DNA from: Rhodococcus zopfii NBRC 100606 = JCM 9919
Lineage (GTDB): Bacteria > Actinomycetota > Actinomycetes > Mycobacteriales > Mycobacteriaceae
Length of the DNA stretch: 64,000 nucleotides
Assembly (NCBI RefSeq): GCF_001895025.1
Contig: NZ_BCXI01000013.1
Location: 62,001 to 126,000 of the forward strand
Reading direction: 5' to 3'
Under the pieces are notes generated by a model, which did no database searches, was not told the origin of the DNA, and saw only the letters and a list, made by a program, of their open reading frames with translations. Below are positions 60,814 to 64,000 of this stretch, piece after piece; the stretch's first letter is position 1, and each line of letters begins with the position of its first letter. Both the position numbers and the translations under genes were made by a program.

Positions 60814-61595
60814 GCGGACACAGGCGCGACCCCGACGAGTACGCCGACGTCCTCGAGCTGTTCACCGAGATCGGGTCCCACAGTGCGGACGACCCGGCCC
60901 GTGCGGAACTGCGCGAGAAGATCGTCGAGCGATGCCTGCCGCTCGCCGAACACATCGCGCGTCGTTTCGACGGGCGCGGGGAAGCGTTCGACGATCTGGT
61001 GCAGGTAGCACGGCTCGGCCTGGTCAACGCCGTGGACCGGTTCGATCCGGAACGCGGCTCGGACTTCGTGTCGTTCGCCGTCCCCACGATCATGGGCGAG
61101 GTACGACGGCACTTCCGCGACACCGGGTGGGCGGTGCGGGTTCCGCGCCGGATGAAGGAACTCCACATCGCCCTGAACAAGGCGACCGGCGAACTGTCGC
61201 AGCGGCTCGGTCGTGCACCCACCGTCGGGGAGCTGGCCGCCGAGCTGGACCTGGACCGCGAGGAGGTCGCCGAGGGCCTGGTCGCCGGGAACGCCTACCA
61301 GACCGTGTCGGTCGATCGCAGCGCGCAGACCGATTCCGGCGGGAACGGCGTCACCCTCGCCGACACGCTCGGCGAGTACGACGCCGCGCTGTCCGAAGTC
61401 GAGAACCACGAGACATTGCGCCCTCTGCTGGAGGCGCTGCCCGAACGCGAACGCACGGTGGTGCTGCTGCGGTTCTTCGGGAACATGACGCAGACGCAGA
61501 TCGCCGAGCGGGTCGGCGTTTCCCAGATGCACGTCTCACGGCTGCTCACCAAGACCCTGGCCCAGTTGCGTGAGCAACTCGGCGACCAGTTCTGA
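60810..61595 (+). CDS. sigF: SigF/SigB-family stress sigma factor
   Basis: A 261-residue sigma factor of the SigB/SigF/SigG group: region 2 has FDDLVQVARLGLVNAVDRFD and VSFAVPTIMGEVRRHFRD, region 3 LNKATGELSQRLGRAP, region 4 MTQTQIAERVGVSQMHVSRL for the -35 contact. Such sigmas recognise GTTT...GGGTA promoters, the type found before many genes here. GTG 60810 overlaps the rsbW stop. With rsbW and the STAS gene it forms a partner-switching module controlling the stress island. Confidence 0.93.
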   Translation: MSGHRRDPDEYADVLELFTEIGSHSADDPARAELREKIVERCLPLAEHIARRFDGRGEAFDDLVQVARLGLVNAVDRFDPERGSDFVSFAVPTIMGEVRRHFRDTGWAVRVPRRMKELHIALNKATGELSQRLGRAPTVGELAAELDLDREEVAEGLVAGNAYQTVSVDRSAQTDSGGNGVTLADTLGEYDAALSEVENHETLRPLLEALPERERTVVLLRFFGNMTQTQIAERVGVSQMHVSRLLTKTLAQLREQLGDQF

Positions 61596-61617
61596 ACCCT
61601 GGGCCGCGTATCGTGTC

Positions 61618-62658
61618 TCAGATCGTGGCCGCGTCGATGACGAAGCGGTAGCGCACGTCGCTCGCGACCACCCGATCGTATGCGTCGTTGATCTGCTCGG
61701 CGGAGATCAGTTCGATCTCGGCGCCGATGCCGTGCTCGGCACAGAAATCCAGCATCTCCTGGGTTTCGCCGATGCCGCCGACGCTGGATCCGGCCACCGC
61801 GCGATTGTTGGCCCCGAGGCTGAACGCGCGCAGGGTCAACGGGTGTTCCGGCAGGCCCAGTTCGACGAGGACGCCGTTCAGCCGCAGCAGCGACAGGTAC
61901 CGGTCCATGTCGAGGTTCACCGACACGGTGTTGAGGATCAGGTCGAAGCGGTTGCGCAGCTCCTTGAAGACGCTCGGGTCGCTGGTCGCCCGGTAGTCGA
62001 CGGCGCCGAACCGCAGGCCGTCGCCCTTCTTCGACAGGGAATGGCCGAGCACCGTGACCTCGGCTCCGAGCGCGGCGGCGATCTTGACGCCGACGTGCCC
62101 GAGGCCGCCCATCCCGATGATCGCGACACGAGTGCCCGGTCCGGCACCGTAGCGACGGAGCGGGGAGTACAGGGTGATCCCGGCGCACAGCAGCGGGGCG
62201 GCCGCCGCGGGATCCACACCGGCCGGCACCCTCAGCACGAAATGCTCGGTGACGACGATGTGCGTCGAGTATCCGCCCTGGGTGACCTCGCCGTCGGAGC
62301 CGATCGCGTTGTACGTGCCGGTGACGCGGTTCTCGCAGTGTTGTTCGGCTCCTGCCCTGCAGGCGTCGCATTCACGGCAGGACGCGACGAAGCAGCCCAC
62401 GCCGACACGGTCACCCACCGCGTGCTTCGTGACGTCGGAGCCGACGGCTTCGACGATGCCGACGATCTCGTGTCCCGGGACGAGGGGATAGCGTGTGCGG
62501 CCCCACTCGTTGCGGGCGGTGTGGATGTCGGAGTGGCAGATTCCGGCGTACTCGATCCGGATGAGCACATCCAGCGGGCCCGGTTCCCGGCGCTCGATGG
62601 TGGTCTTGGTGAGGGGTGCGTCTGCGGCGGGCGCAGCGTAGGCGGCGACGGTCGTCAT
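61618..62658 (-). CDS. Zinc-dependent alcohol dehydrogenase (AdhC/YahK, cinnamyl type)
   Basis: A 346-residue NADPH-dependent medium-chain alcohol dehydrogenase. Catalytic zinc ligands are in GICHSDIH and PGHEIVG; structural zinc in [15 protein letters not shown]; coenzyme-binding GMGGLGHVG near residue 177, followed by GHSLSKK that fits NADP. The type is YahK/YjgB, reducing a broad set of aldehydes, including mycobacterial AdhC. It is convergent with sigF, 22 bases away. No SigF box was found before it. Confidence 0.9.
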   Translation of the reverse strand: MTTVAAYAAPAADAPLTKTTIERREPGPLDVLIRIEYAGICHSDIHTARNEWGRTRYPLVPGHEIVGIVEAVGSDVTKHAVGDRVGVGCFVASCRECDACRAGAEQHCENRVTGTYNAIGSDGEVTQGGYSTHIVVTEHFVLRVPAGVDPAAAAPLLCAGITLYSPLRRYGAGPGTRVAIIGMGGLGHVGVKIAAALGAEVTVLGHSLSKKGDGLRFGAVDYRATSDPSVFKELRNRFDLILNTVSVNLDMDRYLSLLRLNGVLVELGLPEHPLTLRAFSLGANNRAVAGSSVGGIGETQEMLDFCAEHGIGAEIELISAEQINDAYDRVVASDVRYRFVIDAATI

Positions 62659-62682
62659 CTTTCATGCCTACACCCGAAGCGA

Positions 62683-62721
62683 CGGTGCGCACCCGCGGGG
62701 GCTGTCCACGGGTGCGCACCG
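62683..62721. terminator. Terminator of the MetE-like gene
   Basis: CGGTGCGCACCCG and CGGGTGCGCACCG (13 bp) flank a 13-base loop, 16 bases after the MetE-like stop on the minus strand. Confidence 0.7.
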
Positions 62722-62737
62722 ATCGGGCGGGATGCTG

Positions 62738-64000
62738 CTACTGCTGGGCGGCGACGCGGCGCCGCAACCGGCGTGCCGCCGCGACGAGGTTGCGCAGCGA
62801 CGGTTCGAGCTGCCAGTGATGGCGGGTCTTGAGCCCGCCGTCCGGGTTGGCCCACAACCGGTCCGGGTCCACCGACTCGGCGGCCTCGGTGAGCAGTTCG
62901 TCCAGCTCGTCGATGTCCGGGATCCGCGCCGAGCGGCTCTCGTACACGCCGGGACCGACGCCGTGTGTGAGCGCGTGGTCCTTGATCGCCTCGAGCACCC
63001 AGCGGATGGACCGGGTCGCGACGATCGCGGTGACGTCCGCGTCGAGCCGTTCGATCGCCTCGACCACCGACTGCTGCCCGGAGTACGTCAGGTGCGTGTG
63101 GATCTGCGTCTCCGGCTTCGCACCGCCGGTCGCGAGCCGGAACGCGTCGACGGCCCAGTCCAGGTACTCCGCGCGGCCGTCCTGCCGGAGCGGCAGCAGT
63201 TCCCGGATCGCCGGCTCGTCGACCTGGATGATCGCGATACCCGCCCGCTCGAGATCGGCGATCTCGTCGCGGATGGCCAGCGCGAGCTGGTCGGCGGTTT
63301 CGTGCAGCGGCTGATCCTGGCGCATGTACGACCGGGCGAGCATCGTCACCGGGCCGGTGAGCATGCCCTTGACCGGCTTGTCGGTGAGCGACTGCGCAAA
63401 CGCGATCCACTCGACGGTCATCGGCTTCGGCCGCACGATGTCGCCGTAGAGGATCGGCGGACGCGTGCACCGGGAGCCGTAGGCCTGCACCCAGCCGAAG
63501 TGCGTGGTGGCGAAGCCCTCCAGCAGCTCGGCGAAGTACTGGATCATGTCGTTGCGCTCGTGCTCACCGTGCACGAGCACATCGAGGCCGATATCCTCCT
63601 GCAGCCGGATGGTGGACTCGATCTCTTCGCGGATCCGTTTGACGTAGTCGTCGTACGAGATCCGGCCTTCGCCGAGGTCGTGGCGGACCTTGCGGATCTC
63701 GTCGGTCTGCGGGAACGACCCGAGAGTGGTCGCGGGGACCGGCGGCAGGTTCAGCCGTTCCTGCTGCGCAGCGCGACGCTGCTCGTACGGCGCGCGCATG
63801 CGGTGTTCGGGCTTCAGCGCATTGATCCGCGCGCGGACGGTGTGCTTCTGCTTGAAGTGCACCGATGTCGGCGGCACGCGCCACTTCTCCTCGGCGCCGG
63901 TGGTCAGTGCCTTGGCGAGCGAGACCACCTCGCCGACCTTCTGCTTCGCGAAGGCGAGGCGGTCGGCGACGTCACCGGGGATGTCGTATTCGACGAGCAG
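62738..64000 (-). CDS. metE: MetE-like methionine synthase, C-terminal part (5' end beyond the window), zinc ligands lost
   Basis: The visible 420 codons cover the C-terminal catalytic barrel and the linker of a cobalamin-independent methionine synthase. Family blocks are clear: TTLGSFPQTDEIRKVRHDL, GLDVLVHGEHERNDMIQYF, KPVKGMLTGPVTML, IIQVDEPAIRELLPLR. The zinc-binding residues are not: the usual HTHMCYS is HTHLTYS (Cys to Thr), the Glu of ITIETSRS is Val in TAIVATRS, and the Cys of NPDCGLKTR is Gly in NPDGGLKTR. Only the His remains. The protein may have another role or be inactive. The frame is open to base 64000. Confidence 0.9.
   Translation of the reverse strand: MLVEYDIPGDVADRLAFAKQKVGEVVSLAKALTTGAEEKWRVPPTSVHFKQKHTVRARINALKPEHRMRAPYEQRRAAQQERLNLPPVPATTLGSFPQTDEIRKVRHDLGEGRISYDDYVKRIREEIESTIRLQEDIGLDVLVHGEHERNDMIQYFAELLEGFATTHFGWVQAYGSRCTRPPILYGDIVRPKPMTVEWIAFAQSLTDKPVKGMLTGPVTMLARSYMRQDQPLHETADQLALAIRDEIADLERAGIAIIQVDEPAIRELLPLRQDGRAEYLDWAVDAFRLATGGAKPETQIHTHLTYSGQQSVVEAIERLDADVTAIVATRSIRWVLEAIKDHALTHGVGPGVYESRSARIPDIDELDELLTEAAESVDPDRLWANPDGGLKTRHHWQLEPSLRNLVAAARRLRRRVAAQQ

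Overview
The window is high-GC actinobacterial DNA and looks like a Rhodococcus or a close relative in Mycobacteriales. Evidence: a mycothiol gene (mshA), an HBHA-type heparin-binding protein, an LmeA-type phospholipid-binding protein, a resuscitation-promoting-factor-like enzyme, many GTG starts, several leaderless genes, and a gene order matching Mycobacterium tuberculosis Rv0472c-Rv0487. No tRNA, rRNA, CRISPR array, insertion sequence or prophage was recognised. The only clear gene debris is a frameshifted HNH (13E12-type) gene and the tail of a TauD-type dioxygenase.

Bases 1-31,000 are mostly ancestral core. A truncated flavoprotein, an acyl-CoA ligase and a small secreted Rpf-like transglycosylase (the last two with CRP/GlxR-like sites upstream) lead into the conserved block: a YbjN-family gene, mshA, a ROK regulator, an SDR enzyme, an L,D-transpeptidase, murB, two START-like DUF2505 genes, an LmeA-like gene, deoC, a DUF2516 gene, hbhA, an XRE regulator, a DUF445 gene and a TetR regulator. 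Interleaved are two alpha/beta hydrolases, an MFS pump, a PIG-L deacetylase, two methyltransferases, purU, an orphan AbiEi-like protein, and an operon joining an AurF-type diiron protein, a hydrolase and a membrane-anchored molybdopterin oxidoreductase.

Bases 31,000-61,600 form a general-stress island. It carries a short-chain dehydrogenase, a heme-oxygenase-fold protein, an aldo-keto reductase, a second-type LexA, a copper nitrite-reductase-like fusion, two alcohol dehydrogenases, a DJ-1/PfpI protein, a Dps ferritin, trehalose-6-phosphate synthase, a CsbD-like protein, a large catalase, an exopolyphosphatase, an Orn/Lys/Arg decarboxylase, an NRAMP-like transporter operon, a hemerythrin, two ANTAR proteins and many very small membrane proteins. 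At its right end sit an anti-anti-sigma factor (STAS), an RsbW-type anti-sigma kinase and a SigF/SigB-family sigma factor. I find about fourteen promoters of the mycobacterial SigF type (GGTTT or GGTGT, 14-16 bases, then GGGTAT/C/G/A), each placed correctly upstream of an island gene. In at least five genes the -10 box ends nine or ten bases before the start codon, implying leaderless mRNAs. The simplest reading is a physically clustered SigF regulon encoded together with its own sigma and partner-switching regulators.

The last part holds a cinnamyl-type alcohol dehydrogenase and the C-terminal half of a MetE-like protein in which three of the four zinc ligands are replaced (H-C-E-C becomes H-T-V-G). 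A second structural theme is short tandem duplications (14-25 bases). They sit at convergent gene ends (lmeA/deoC, purU/oxidoreductase, DUF6328/SDR, DUF6131/CDGSH, 27-aa gene/PRC-like gene) and, in frame, inside linker regions of proteins.
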